64,000 nucleotides of DNA from NCBI RefSeq assembly GCF_008806345.1, contig NZ_VZZJ01000006.1, positions 1 to 64,000 on the forward strand, read 5' to 3'. Every line of letters starts with the position of its first letter. Position 1 is the first letter of the stretch. The notes beneath the pieces are model-generated. The model was not told the origin of the DNA and made no database searches. It worked only from the letters and a program-made list of their open reading frames with translations. The position numbers were made by a program, and so were the translations under genes. The DNA is from Methylobacterium planeticum (GTDB lineage Bacteria; Pseudomonadota; Alphaproteobacteria; Rhizobiales; Beijerinckiaceae). Shown here piece by piece: positions 25,649 through 33,654 of the stretch.

Positions 25649-26674
25649 ATGGAGACCGCCCACATCGCCCAGACCCGATCCTGGCGCCGCTTCGCGACCG
25701 TGTTCGCCGCCACCGCCGCGGGGCTCGTGGCCGCCTACCTGGCGCTCGCCGTCGTGGTCGATCCCTACGACAGCGGGCGCTCGCGGCTGCTCTCGGTCGG
25801 GGGCGTGCGCCCGCAGGGTCCGCGCACCGCCGCCGCGAGCCGCGGCCGGAACCCCGCCTTCACGGGGGCGATCATCGGCAACTCGCACATCCAGCTCGTC
25901 GAGCCGGCCCGCCTCGGCGCGCTGACCGGAATCCCCTTCGTGCAGCTCTCGGTGCCCGCCACGGGGCCGGGGGAGCAATTCGTTCTGCTCGACTGGTACC
26001 TGCGCCACCATCCGGCCCCGCGGGCCCTCGTGGTCGCAGCCGACGAGTACTGGTGCACGAACGACCCGGCCCTGCCGAACGCCAAGCCATTCCCGTTCTG
26101 GTTGTTTTCCGACGGCGCGCCGGCCTATCTGCGCGGGCTGATGCGCTTTTCCGTGGCGCAGGAGGTCATCGGCCGGATCGGCTGGCTCCTGCGCGCGCGC
26201 CGCCCCCTCGCGCCCGCGGACGGCTGGTGGGATTACGAGCCGGATTACCTGCGCCAGGGCTACGCGGACGACCCGCGCCTCGTCGCCGACCGCGACCGGC
26301 GCCCCCCCGAGACACCGGATCCCGGGCGTGCCGGCCCGTTCCCGGCGGCGGACCGCTTCGCCGCGCTCCTCGCCCGCCTGCCGTCCGCGACGCCGGTGCT
26401 TCTCGTCTTCCCGCCCCTCTACGCGCCGGGCCTGCCCCGGCCGGGCAGCCCGCGGGAGGCGGCCGAGCAGGCCTGCAAGGACGCGGTCCGGCGGGCGCTC
26501 GCCAGCCATCCGGCGAGCGCCGTGCTCGATTGGCGCCGCGACCGGCCGGACTTGCACGACTCGGCACAATTCTTCGATCAGACGCATTACCGCCACCCGC
26601 TCGCCCGGCAACTCACCGACGAGATGGGAGCGAGCCTGCGACGGCTGATCCAGTCCCGGCCCAACCAGGACTAA
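25649..26674 (+). CDS. Membrane-anchored SGNH/AlgX-like acyl hydrolase or transferase
   Basis: 341 aa. One N-terminal membrane anchor (about 20-40, FAATAAGLVAAYLALAVVVD) precedes a periplasmic domain. IIGNSHIQLVEPARL near residue 75 gives a Ser in the GDS-like position, and FDQTHYRHP near 315 gives the Asp-x-x-His of SGNH enzymes. Such proteins accept the acyl group from an adjacent MBOAT and place it on polysaccharide. It starts 4 bases after the MBOAT gene, so they are translationally linked. The true glycan target is unknown. Confidence 0.7.
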   Translation: METAHIAQTRSWRRFATVFAATAAGLVAAYLALAVVVDPYDSGRSRLLSVGGVRPQGPRTAAASRGRNPAFTGAIIGNSHIQLVEPARLGALTGIPFVQLSVPATGPGEQFVLLDWYLRHHPAPRALVVAADEYWCTNDPALPNAKPFPFWLFSDGAPAYLRGLMRFSVAQEVIGRIGWLLRARRPLAPADGWWDYEPDYLRQGYADDPRLVADRDRRPPETPDPGRAGPFPAADRFAALLARLPSATPVLLVFPPLYAPGLPRPGSPREAAEQACKDAVRRALASHPASAVLDWRRDRPDLHDSAQFFDQTHYRHPLARQLTDEMGASLRRLIQSRPNQD

Positions 26675-26849
26675 TCCGACTGGACTGTTCTCATCCGTAC
26701 CACCGTGACGTGTTTGCCGCATGGCTCGCTGCATCTGCACGGTTAATCCGGTTCCGGCGTCAGTGTCCGTTGTCGCGACCTCTGACCTCGACTATACGGC
26801 ACGAAATTATCGCCGCGGACCGGCCGTACGGGAAGTGTGAGGGCGACGA

Positions 26850-27269
26850 ATGGCGAAGGTGGTGCTCGAGGACGGCTACGTTCCGACCGACGAAGAGCCC
26901 TTCATGAATGACCGGCAGCGCGAGTATTTCCGGCGCAAGCTGCTCGGTTGGAAGAACGACATCCTGCGGGAAGCCCAGGACACCCTGGTCGCCCTGCAGA
27001 GCGAGAACGAGAATCATCCCGATCTCGCGGACCGCGCCTCGTCCGAGACGGACCGGGCGATCGAGCTGCGCGCCCGCGACCGCCAGCGCAAGCTCACCGG
27101 CAAGATCGATGCGGCGCTCGCCCGCCTCGAGGACGGCTCCTACGGCTATTGCGAGGAGACCGGCGAGCCGATCTCCCTGAGGCGCCTCGATGCACGGCCG
27201 ATCGCGACCCTGTCGCTCGAGGCGCAGGAGCGGCACGAGCGACGCGAGCGGGTTTACCGCGACGATTGA
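26850..27269 (+). CDS. dksA: RNA polymerase-binding transcription factor DksA
   Basis: 139 aa. The coiled coil holds the tip motif DLADRASSETDRAIELRARD, with the two Asp needed for action in the polymerase secondary channel. The C-terminal zinc-finger region YGYCEETGEPISLRRLDARP, ATLSLEAQERHERRERVYRD keeps only one Cys, which is the usual state of alphaproteobacterial DksA. It mediates ppGpp-linked control. In Caulobacter dksA also lies near fliX-flgI; here the MBOAT pair is inserted between. Confidence 0.95.
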   Translation: MAKVVLEDGYVPTDEEPFMNDRQREYFRRKLLGWKNDILREAQDTLVALQSENENHPDLADRASSETDRAIELRARDRQRKLTGKIDAALARLEDGSYGYCEETGEPISLRRLDARPIATLSLEAQERHERRERVYRDD

Positions 27270-27473
27270 CCTCGAGGATTGCCCGGCCGCGTGCGCACAA
27301 TGAAATCGCGCGCGGCCGTCGAGATTTCGAATATTGCAGTGCGGCAACGCTTGAGTTTCTCGCGCGCCAATAGTGTGATTCTACACCGTTCCGAGCTGCG
27401 ACAACTTTAGCAGTGACGGAACTTAGGCGCGTCCTGCCCATTCTCGACAGATACCTCGGGCGAGGATTTCGAG

Positions 27474-27650
27474 ATGGACAACAGTATTCTGATCATCGTG
27501 CTGGCGCTTGCGACGCTGGTGATCGTCGCGGGCGTCGCCCTCTGGCAGCGCTCGCGCGTCGCGGCGGCCAAGGGGGATCCCGGCCGCTCGGCCTTCACCG
27601 AGCACCATGGCGGCGCCCCCCGGCAGAACCGGCCGGGCACCGAGCACTGA
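27474..27650 (+). CDS. Small single-span membrane protein (58 aa)
   Basis: ATG 27474 follows GAGGATTTCGAG. The product starts MDNSILIIVLALATLVIVAG, one membrane span to about residue 23, then a polar tail (WQRSRVAAAKGDPGRSAFTE, ending RPGTEH). It lies between dksA and the end of flgH. Composition and RBS support a real gene; the function is unknown. Confidence 0.6.
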   Translation: MDNSILIIVLALATLVIVAGVALWQRSRVAAAKGDPGRSAFTEHHGGAPRQNRPGTEH

Positions 27651-27703
27651 GGCGCTGAGCGCCGGGCGCGGGCGTCGATGCCGGCGCGGCGCCCGGAACC
27701 GTC

Positions 27704-28453
27704 TCAGAAGGGCAGCAGGATATCGACGAGCTGCTGCCCGTAGCGGGGCTGCTGCACATCCGTGATCTGACCGCGGCCCCCGTAGGCGATGCGGGCTTCG
27801 GCGATCTTCGTCGAATCGATCGTGTTGTCGGATTCGATGTCCTCGGGCCGGATGACGCCGGCCACGATCAGCTCGCGGACCTCGAAGTTCACCCGGATCT
27901 CCTGCTTGCCCTCGACGACGAGATTGCCGTTCGGCAGCACCTGCGTGACGATGGCCGCCACGTTCGTGGTCACCTGCTCGGCGCGCTGCACCGAGCCGGC
28001 GCCGTCGCTCGACGTGTTCGAGGTGGCGTTGAGCAGCTTGTCGGCCGCGATGCCGGCGGCCTTCACCCCCGCGTTGCTCTCGAGCCCGAAGGCATTCGGC
28101 AGCCCGAAGCCTTCCGTGTTCGAGCGCGAGCGCTTGGTCTCGTTGTTGAGATTCGCCTTGTCGGTGACGTTCACCTTCACGGTGACGAGGTCGCCGATGC
28201 GGGCTGCCCGCTGGTCCTTGAAGAAGGCGCGCGAGCCCGTGCGCCACAGGGAGTTCGGCGCGTAGGAGACGGGCTGCACCTCCGGCATCGGCAGGCGCAC
28301 CGGGCGATAGCCCGGCTGCGCGGTCGGATCCTGGATCGCCGAGAGGTTCGGCTGGGCGCCGATCTGCGAGAGCCGGTCGACGGTGTTGCAGGCGCCGAGA
28401 CTCCCCGAGGCGAGGAGGGCGGCGGCGAGGGCGAGGGAGCGGCTGGCGGGCAT
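27704..28453 (-). CDS. flgH: Flagellar L-ring lipoprotein FlgH
   Basis: 249 aa with a lipoprotein signal ending in the lipobox SLGAC (Cys about residue 22). The FlgH pattern follows: NSLWRTGSRAFFKDQRAARI-GDLVTV, then LPNGNLVVEGKQEIRVNFEV, RELIVAGVIRPEDI and the C-terminal QQLVDILLPF. It forms the outer-membrane ring of the basal body. Last gene of the flgF-flgG-flgA-flgH operon. Confidence 0.96.
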   Translation of the reverse strand: MPASRSLALAAALLASGSLGACNTVDRLSQIGAQPNLSAIQDPTAQPGYRPVRLPMPEVQPVSYAPNSLWRTGSRAFFKDQRAARIGDLVTVKVNVTDKANLNNETKRSRSNTEGFGLPNAFGLESNAGVKAAGIAADKLLNATSNTSSDGAGSVQRAEQVTTNVAAIVTQVLPNGNLVVEGKQEIRVNFEVRELIVAGVIRPEDIESDNTIDSTKIAEARIAYGGRGQITDVQQPRYGQQLVDILLPF

Positions 28454-28498
28454 CGGACGCGGACTCGTGCTGAAATTCAGGGCGCTGGCGGCGGGCCG

Positions 28499-29575
28499 TC
28501 AGCGGCTCGGAGCGTCGAGGGCGGCGCTGGCCTGCCGCTGCGGGGCGGCGGGGCCGACGGAGACGCGGCCCGGGCCGACGACGGTGGCCTGGAGGATCTT
28601 CTTCGAGGCTCCGTTGACGACGTTGATGGTGGCTCCGAGGCGTCCGCTCTCGCTCGCCGAACCGCGCATCGACAGGGAGATGCCGGGCGCGTCGTACACG
28701 ATGGTCACGGCCTCGCCGCGGTTGACGAGTTCGGGCGGGGCGGTGTCGCCGGTGCGCAGCACCGAGCCGGCGCTGAGCGTCCGCTGGGCAACCTCGGCGA
28801 CGATGCCGGAGATGCCGGATTGCGCATCGGGCGGCGAGCCTTCGCGGGGGCGGCGCTCGAGCGTGATGTCGGCGGCCAGGACCGGCTCGCCGCGGCTCAC
28901 CGTGCGGGCGAGGACCGCGACCTCCCGCATCTCGACCACGAGGCCGGAGACGCGCAGCGAGGCCTGGCGCTCACCGAGGCTGATGAGGCCGCCGATCCGG
29001 CGCGAACGCGGATCGTAGGTGACGTCGAGGGCGGCGGCCTGGCCGTTGAGGTCGACGGGGGCGAGGAGCACGGGCGCTTCCCCGTCGAGGCGGACGCTGA
29101 TGCCGCGCGGGTCGAGGCCATAGGCGGTCTCGAGGCTGCGCTTGAGGGCGGCCTCGATCTCCGGCGCACCGACCCGGCGCACCGCGCGCTGCACCGCGAT
29201 CTGCACGCGGCCGCCGGTCTCGACCGAGCCGAGGCCGATCGCCGCCACCGCCTCGACGATGCGCCGGGCCTGGATCGTTCCGGTCGCGCCGAGCGCGGGG
29301 GCACGGAACAGGGGCCGCTGGCCGGCCTCCTGGGAGGCACCCTCGACGAGGTCCCCGAGGGTCAGGATGTCGCCCCGCGCCGTCACGTCGCCGCGCAGGC
29401 GCAGCGCGCCGCCGGCGAGCGCCGGCAGCGTCAGGACGCCGACCGCGAGCAGGGCCGCGAGCGCGAGGGCGGCGCGCCCCAGCATCCCGAGGCCGAGGGG
29501 GGCGACGCGGCGCGGGCTGGCCTCCGCGAGGGGCCTCAGGGCCTGCGTGGAATCGGGCAGGAGCATCGGAATCAC
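28499..29575 (-). CDS. flgA: Flagella basal body P-ring formation protein FlgA
   Basis: A 358-aa periplasmic chaperone for the P-ring. A membrane-spanning signal lies at about residues 30-55. The C-terminal SAF/FlgA domain reads VAVLARTVSRGEPVLAADIT, AGSVLRTGDTAPPELVNRGE, AVTIVYDAPGISLSMRGSAS, ending near VGPGRVSV. It is longer than enterobacterial FlgA, as is usual in alphaproteobacteria, because of an extra N-terminal domain (about 60-220). The exact start is uncertain (ATG 29575 or ATG 29566). It begins 8 bases after flgG. Confidence 0.9.
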   Translation of the reverse strand: MIPMLLPDSTQALRPLAEASPRRVAPLGLGMLGRAALALAALLAVGVLTLPALAGGALRLRGDVTARGDILTLGDLVEGASQEAGQRPLFRAPALGATGTIQARRIVEAVAAIGLGSVETGGRVQIAVQRAVRRVGAPEIEAALKRSLETAYGLDPRGISVRLDGEAPVLLAPVDLNGQAAALDVTYDPRSRRIGGLISLGERQASLRVSGLVVEMREVAVLARTVSRGEPVLAADITLERRPREGSPPDAQSGISGIVAEVAQRTLSAGSVLRTGDTAPPELVNRGEAVTIVYDAPGISLSMRGSASESGRLGATINVVNGASKKILQATVVGPGRVSVGPAAPQRQASAALDAPSR

Positions 29576-29583
29576 CGGAAGCC

Positions 29584-30375
29584 TTAGCTGCGGAACATCT
29601 GGGAGGTCGTGGAGAGCATCTGGTCGGCCGCCGTGACGACCTTCGAGTTCATCTCGTAGGCGCGCTGCGCGGCGATCAGGGACGAGATCTCCGTGACGGC
29701 GTTCACGTTCGCCTCCTCGAGGTAGGATTGCTGCAGGTTGCCGAAACCCTCGGCGCCCGGCAGACCGTTGATCGCGGGCCCGGAGGCCGCGGTCTCGATG
29801 AAGAGGTTGTCGCCGATGGATTCGAGGCCGACCTTGTTGACGAAGCGGGCGAGCTGGAACTGCCCGAGGGCCTGCGGCGCGGTCTGGCCCGGCAGGGTCG
29901 CCTGGACGGCGCCGGTGGCGCTGATCGTGACCGCCGTGGCGGTGTTCGGCACGGTGATGCCCGGGTCGACGAGGTAGCCGTCGCGGGTGACGAGCTGGCC
30001 CTGCGCGCTGAGGTCGAAGGAGCCGTCGCGGGTATAGGCGGTGCGTCCGTCGGGCATCGTCACCCGGAACAGGCCCTCGCCGCGGATCGCGACGTCGTAA
30101 TCCTTCTCGGTCGAGGTCAGCGTCCCCTGCGACATGATGCGGGCAGTCGAGACCGTCTTAACGCCGGAGCCGAGGGCGAGCCCGGCGGGCAGCTGCGTGT
30201 TCTGGTCCGAGGTCGAGGAGCCGGAGCGGCGCAGGTTCTGGTAGAGGAGATCCTGGAAATGCGCCTGCTGACGCTTGTAGCCGGTGGTGCGCAGGTTCGC
30301 GATGTTGTTCGAGATGACCTGGACGTTGAGTTCCTGGGCCGCCATGCCGGTGGCGGCGGCGTAAAGCGCGCGCAT
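29584..30375 (-). CDS. flgG: Flagellar distal rod protein FlgG
   Basis: 263 aa, the standard length. It starts MRALYAAATGMAAQELNVQV, ISNNIANLRTTGYKRQQAHF; the middle has IRGEGLFRVTMPDGRTAYTR and DGSFDLSAQGQLVT; the C-terminus reads LEEANVNAVTEISSLIAAQR, AYEMNSKVV. These are the canonical axial-protein motifs of the distal rod. Second gene of the operon led by flgF. Confidence 0.97.
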   Translation of the reverse strand: MRALYAAATGMAAQELNVQVISNNIANLRTTGYKRQQAHFQDLLYQNLRRSGSSTSDQNTQLPAGLALGSGVKTVSTARIMSQGTLTSTEKDYDVAIRGEGLFRVTMPDGRTAYTRDGSFDLSAQGQLVTRDGYLVDPGITVPNTATAVTISATGAVQATLPGQTAPQALGQFQLARFVNKVGLESIGDNLFIETAASGPAINGLPGAEGFGNLQQSYLEEANVNAVTEISSLIAAQRAYEMNSKVVTAADQMLSTTSQMFRS

Positions 30376-30403
30376 CGGTGCTTATTCCTTGTCCGGGGCG
30401 GGC

Positions 30404-31144
30404 TCAGGCGACGTCGGCGAGGCGGCGGATCGCCGTGCCCCGCATCTCGTCGAGCCGCGAGATCATGCTGGAGACCATCGTGTAGCTCCGGTTCACGTCC
30501 ATCAGCCGGGTCATCTCGACCACGGGGCGGACGTTGGAGCGCTCGAGGGCGCCGGATTCGAGCCGGCCCGCGATGCCGGCGGGCTGCGGCTGGCCGGCCG
30601 CGGAATAGAGGTTCGCGCCCTCGTTCTTGAGCTGATGCGGGTTGGCGAAGCTCACGAGGCGGATCCGGCCGCGCACGCCGAGATTGGTCGAGACGGTGCC
30701 GTCCGGCCCGATCGCGACGCCGGTCTCCTGCGGGCCGAGGGTGATGGCCCCGGCCTCGCCCTGGACCGCGTAGCCGTCGCTCGTCACGAGGTTGCCCTGG
30801 TTGTCGAGCTCGAAGGCGCCGTTGCGGGTATAGCGCGGCCCCTGGGGCGTCTGCACCGTCAGGAAGGCCTCGCCCCGCACCGCCACGTGCAGCGGGTTGC
30901 CGGTCTGCTCGATCGCACCCTGGGCAAGGTCGAGGTTCGTGCCCTGGTCGATCACGTAGGAGATGCGGCGATCGTTCGTCTGGAACGTATCCGCGCTCGC
31001 CACCGGCGCCAGGTACTCCTGGAACCGCGAGTTGCGGCCCTTGAACCCGGTGGTCGAGACGTTCGCCATGTTGTTGGCGATGACGTCGAGCTCGCGCTGC
31101 AGCGCGACCTGGCTCGAGACTCCGACATACAGGGCGTTTTGCAT
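30404..31144 (-). CDS. flgF: Flagellar proximal rod protein FlgF
   Basis: 246 aa from MQNALYVGVSSQVALQRELD, VIANNMANVSTTGFKGRNSR. Later motifs are VRGEAFLTVQTPQGPRYTRN and ERSNVRPVVEMTRLMDVNRS. An ATG four codons upstream (31156) is possible, but MQNALY matches the family. First gene of the minus-strand rod/ring operon; a sigma-54 element sits 43 bases upstream and the fliL operon is divergent. Confidence 0.95.
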   Translation of the reverse strand: MQNALYVGVSSQVALQRELDVIANNMANVSTTGFKGRNSRFQEYLAPVASADTFQTNDRRISYVIDQGTNLDLAQGAIEQTGNPLHVAVRGEAFLTVQTPQGPRYTRNGAFELDNQGNLVTSDGYAVQGEAGAITLGPQETGVAIGPDGTVSTNLGVRGRIRLVSFANPHQLKNEGANLYSAAGQPQPAGIAGRLESGALERSNVRPVVEMTRLMDVNRSYTMVSSMISRLDEMRGTAIRRLADVA

Positions 31145-31186
31145 CTGAGGACCCATGCGACGCGGGCGGCGTCGTTAACGACAACC

Positions 31187-31201
31187 GCATCCGCCGTGCC
31201 A
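31187..31201 (-). promoter_or_regulatory. Sigma-54 -24/-12 promoter of flgF operon
   Basis: On the minus strand TGGCACGGCGGATGC matches TGGCAC-N5-TTGC except for one T to A change, keeping the invariant GG and GC at correct spacing. It is nearly the same 15-mer as the flgE promoter element, which supports shared regulation. Confidence 0.65.
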
Positions 31202-31317
31202 GTCCGCCACGATCTCGTATTCCCTTATCCGACAGTCGCTTAGGGGGAACGCCCGGTGTTGCGCCGGGGACGCAGGAACGGACAGGCGGCAAAGCCGACC
31301 CGGCAGATCTTGCCGGC

Positions 31318-31332
31318 TTAACGGGTCATTAA
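31318..31332 (+). promoter_or_regulatory. CtrA box upstream of fliL operon
   Basis: TTAACGGGTCATTAA followed by CC is a perfect TTAA-N7-TTAACC match to the cell-cycle regulator CtrA. It lies 76 bases before fliL. Class II flagellar operons such as fliLM are CtrA targets in Caulobacter, so the promoter assignment is strong, though not tested here. Confidence 0.75.
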
Positions 31333-31407
31333 CCGTACGAACGGATACCTCGTGGAGGAAGGACGCCGAACCCCGCGCGGCCCTCCGGGATCCTGGGTTG
31401 CGGCACG

Positions 31408-31911
31408 ATGGCCAAGAAGCCGAAGAAGGCCCCCGCCGAAGGCGAGGGCGGCGAGGTCGAGGCTCCGAAGAGCAAGAAGAAGCTCGTCATCATCCTGGCG
31501 GCGGTGCTGCTCCTCGGTGGCGGGGGCGGGGGCTTCTTCCTGATGAAGAAGAAGGCCGCTTCCCATGCCGAGGGCGAGCATGCCGAGGAGGTCAAGAAGC
31601 CGGTCGTCTTCCTCGACGTCCGCGAGATGATCCTCAACCTCACTCCGGAGCTTGGGCAGGACAAGGCGCGCTTTGCCAAGCTGCGCATCGCCCTCGAACT
31701 GAAGGACGCCAAGGCCGAGAGCGAGATCAAGCCGCTGATGCCCCGGGTCGAGGACACGCTCCAGGTCTACATGCGCGAATTGCGCGCGAGCGACCTCTCC
31801 GGCTCGATGGGGCTCTACCGGCTGCGCGAGGAGCTCCTGCGACGGGTCAACGTCGCGCTCTATCCCGCCAAGGCCGAGGCGGTGCTCTTCAAGGACGTGA
31901 TCATCCAGTAG
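31408..31911 (+). CDS. fliL: Flagellar basal body protein FliL
   Basis: 167 aa: a basic cytoplasmic N-terminus (PKSKKK), one membrane span (about residues 25-46, LVIILAAVLLLGGGGGGFFL), then the periplasmic FliL domain (PVVFLDVREMILNLTP, ELKDAKAESEIKPLMPRVED, LYRLREELLRRVNVALYPAK, ending VLFKDVIIQ). It associates with stators and the MS ring. First gene of fliL-fliM-DUF6468-motE. Confidence 0.93.
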   Translation: MAKKPKKAPAEGEGGEVEAPKSKKKLVIILAAVLLLGGGGGGFFLMKKKAASHAEGEHAEEVKKPVVFLDVREMILNLTPELGQDKARFAKLRIALELKDAKAESEIKPLMPRVEDTLQVYMRELRASDLSGSMGLYRLREELLRRVNVALYPAKAEAVLFKDVIIQ

Positions 31912-31929
31912 CGGATTGTCGAGACGATC

Positions 31930-33147
31930 ATGGAACCCGACGACCCGAGCATGGAAGACGACTGGTCCGCGGCCCTCCTCGAGCAGAACGGGGAAGGCGG
32001 CGGCGACGCCTCGCTCGCCGAGGAATGGGGCGCGGCCCTCGCCGAGCAGGGCACCACCCGCAACGCCAGCGACGTCGCCGCCGAATGGGCGACGATGATC
32101 GAGGACGGGGAGAGCGACAACCTCCCCGAGCTCGCCGGCAACGACCGCATCCTGAACCAGGACGAGATCGACGGCGTCCTGGGCTTCTCCCTGCGCGAGC
32201 TCTCCGCCTCGGGTGCGGGCGGCGTGCGCGCCATCGTCGATTCGGGCGTCGTCCAGTACGAGCGCCTGCCCATGCTCGAGATCGTCTTCGACCGGATGAT
32301 CCGGTTGTTGTCGACGAGCCTGCGCAACTTCTTCCAGGACAACGTCGAGGTGACCCTCGACAACATCACCTCGGTGCGCTTCGGCGACTACCTCAACGCG
32401 ATCCCGCTGCCGACGCTGCTCGGGGTGTTCCGGGCCGATGCCTGGGAGAATTCCGGCCTCGTCACGGTCGAGTCGAACCTCGCCTACTCGACCCTCGACC
32501 TCCTCCTCGGGGGCAAGCGCGGCGGCTCCTCGAGCCGGCTCGACGGGCGGCCCTTCACGACGATCGAGATGCAGCTCGTGCGCCGCCTCGTCGAGATCAT
32601 CCTGGGCGACCTCGAATTGTCGTTCCAGCCGCTCTCGCCGGTGCGGTTCCTGATCGACCGCATCGAGACGAACCCGCGCTTCGCCACCATCACCCGGCCG
32701 GCCAACGCCGCGATCCTGATCGGCCTGCGCCTCGACATGGACGGGCGCGGCGGCCTGCTGCAGATCCTGTTCCCCTACGCCACGATCGAGCCGATCCGTG
32801 AACTGCTCATGCAGAGCTTCATGGGCGAGAAGCTCGGCCGCGACCATGTCTGGGAGGGCCACCTCGCCACCGAGATCTGGCAGGCGGACGTGGCGATGGA
32901 GGCGGTGCTCCACGAGATGATGCTGCCCTTGAAGCGCGTGCTAGCGCTCAAGGTCGGCGACACCCTGATGTTCGACGCCAAGCCCACCGACCTGATCACC
33001 GTCCGCTGCGGAGACTGGGCCCTGACCCAGGGGCGCATCGGCCGGGTCGACGACACCATCGCCGTGCAGGTGACGCGGCCGCTGCGCCGCTCCCGCACCA
33101 CGCTCCAGGCCTTCGAGGCCTCGATGAACAACCGGAACGACGGGTAG
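31930..33147 (+). CDS. fliM: Flagellar switch protein FliM with N-terminal Trp repeats
   Basis: A 405-aa C-ring switch protein. The family entry motif NQDEIDGVLGF appears only at residue 76, after an acidic extension that repeats a W-x-A-x-(L/I) pattern three times: DDWSAALLEQ (W12), EEWGAALAEQ (W33), AEWATMIEDG (W53). The core follows (LPMLEIVFDRMIRLLSTSLR, IPLPTLLGVFRADAWENSGL) and ends in the FliN-like SpoA domain (VLALKVGDTLMFDAKPTDLI). FliN and FliG are not in the window. Confidence 0.93.
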   Translation: MEPDDPSMEDDWSAALLEQNGEGGGDASLAEEWGAALAEQGTTRNASDVAAEWATMIEDGESDNLPELAGNDRILNQDEIDGVLGFSLRELSASGAGGVRAIVDSGVVQYERLPMLEIVFDRMIRLLSTSLRNFFQDNVEVTLDNITSVRFGDYLNAIPLPTLLGVFRADAWENSGLVTVESNLAYSTLDLLLGGKRGGSSSRLDGRPFTTIEMQLVRRLVEIILGDLELSFQPLSPVRFLIDRIETNPRFATITRPANAAILIGLRLDMDGRGGLLQILFPYATIEPIRELLMQSFMGEKLGRDHVWEGHLATEIWQADVAMEAVLHEMMLPLKRVLALKVGDTLMFDAKPTDLITVRCGDWALTQGRIGRVDDTIAVQVTRPLRRSRTTLQAFEASMNNRNDG

Positions 33148-33153
33148 CGCCCC

Positions 33154-33654
33154 ATGAGTGTCCTCGTCACGCTGCTCGCCGACCTCCTCGTGGCGGTGCT
33201 CCTCGTCGCCACCATCGTGTCCTCGATGCGCCTGTCCCGGAAGATCGCCGTGATGAAGGGCGACGAGGCGGCGCTGCGCCAGACGATCGGCGACCTCATG
33301 GTGGCGAGCAACACCGCCGAGCGGGCGATCGCGGGCCTGCGCAACGCCCTCGACGAGTGCGACCGGACCCTGGCCGAGCGCCTCGGCACCGCGGAGCGCT
33401 ACGCCACTGACATCGCCGCGCAGGTCCAGGCCGGGGAGGGCGTGCTCGCCCGCATCGGCGCGATCGTCTCCGAGATGGGCAGTGCCGCCCGGGCGCCGCG
33501 CCCCGTGGTCCCGGCGCCCGCGCCGGAGCCCGTGGTCGCCGCTCCGCCGCCCCCGCCCGCGAGCCCGAACGGTGAGCGCCTCGGCGCCGCGGCCGCCGCG
33601 GCGCTCGCCATGTCCGAGCGCGCCCTCAGCCGTGTCCGGAGCCGGGCCGCGTGA
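33154..33654 (+). CDS. DUF6468 flagellar-cluster protein
   Basis: 166 aa. One N-terminal membrane span (about 5-24, LLADLLVAVLLVATIVSS) is followed by a helical coiled-coil region (residues 35-110, EAALRQTIGDLMVASNTAER) and an Ala/Pro-rich tail. It matches the DUF6468 family found beside fliM in alphaproteobacteria. The role is unknown; position and topology suggest a motor accessory. Its TGA overlaps the motE GTG start by 4 bases, implying coupled translation. Confidence 0.8.
   Translation: MSVLVTLLADLLVAVLLVATIVSSMRLSRKIAVMKGDEAALRQTIGDLMVASNTAERAIAGLRNALDECDRTLAERLGTAERYATDIAAQVQAGEGVLARIGAIVSEMGSAARAPRPVVPAPAPEPVVAAPPPPPASPNGERLGAAAAAALAMSERALSRVRSRAA

Noticed and set aside
31318..32913. 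531-codon minus-strand frame across fliL and fliM
   Set aside because: Antisense shadow of fliL/fliM, which have clear family motifs and a CtrA box in front.
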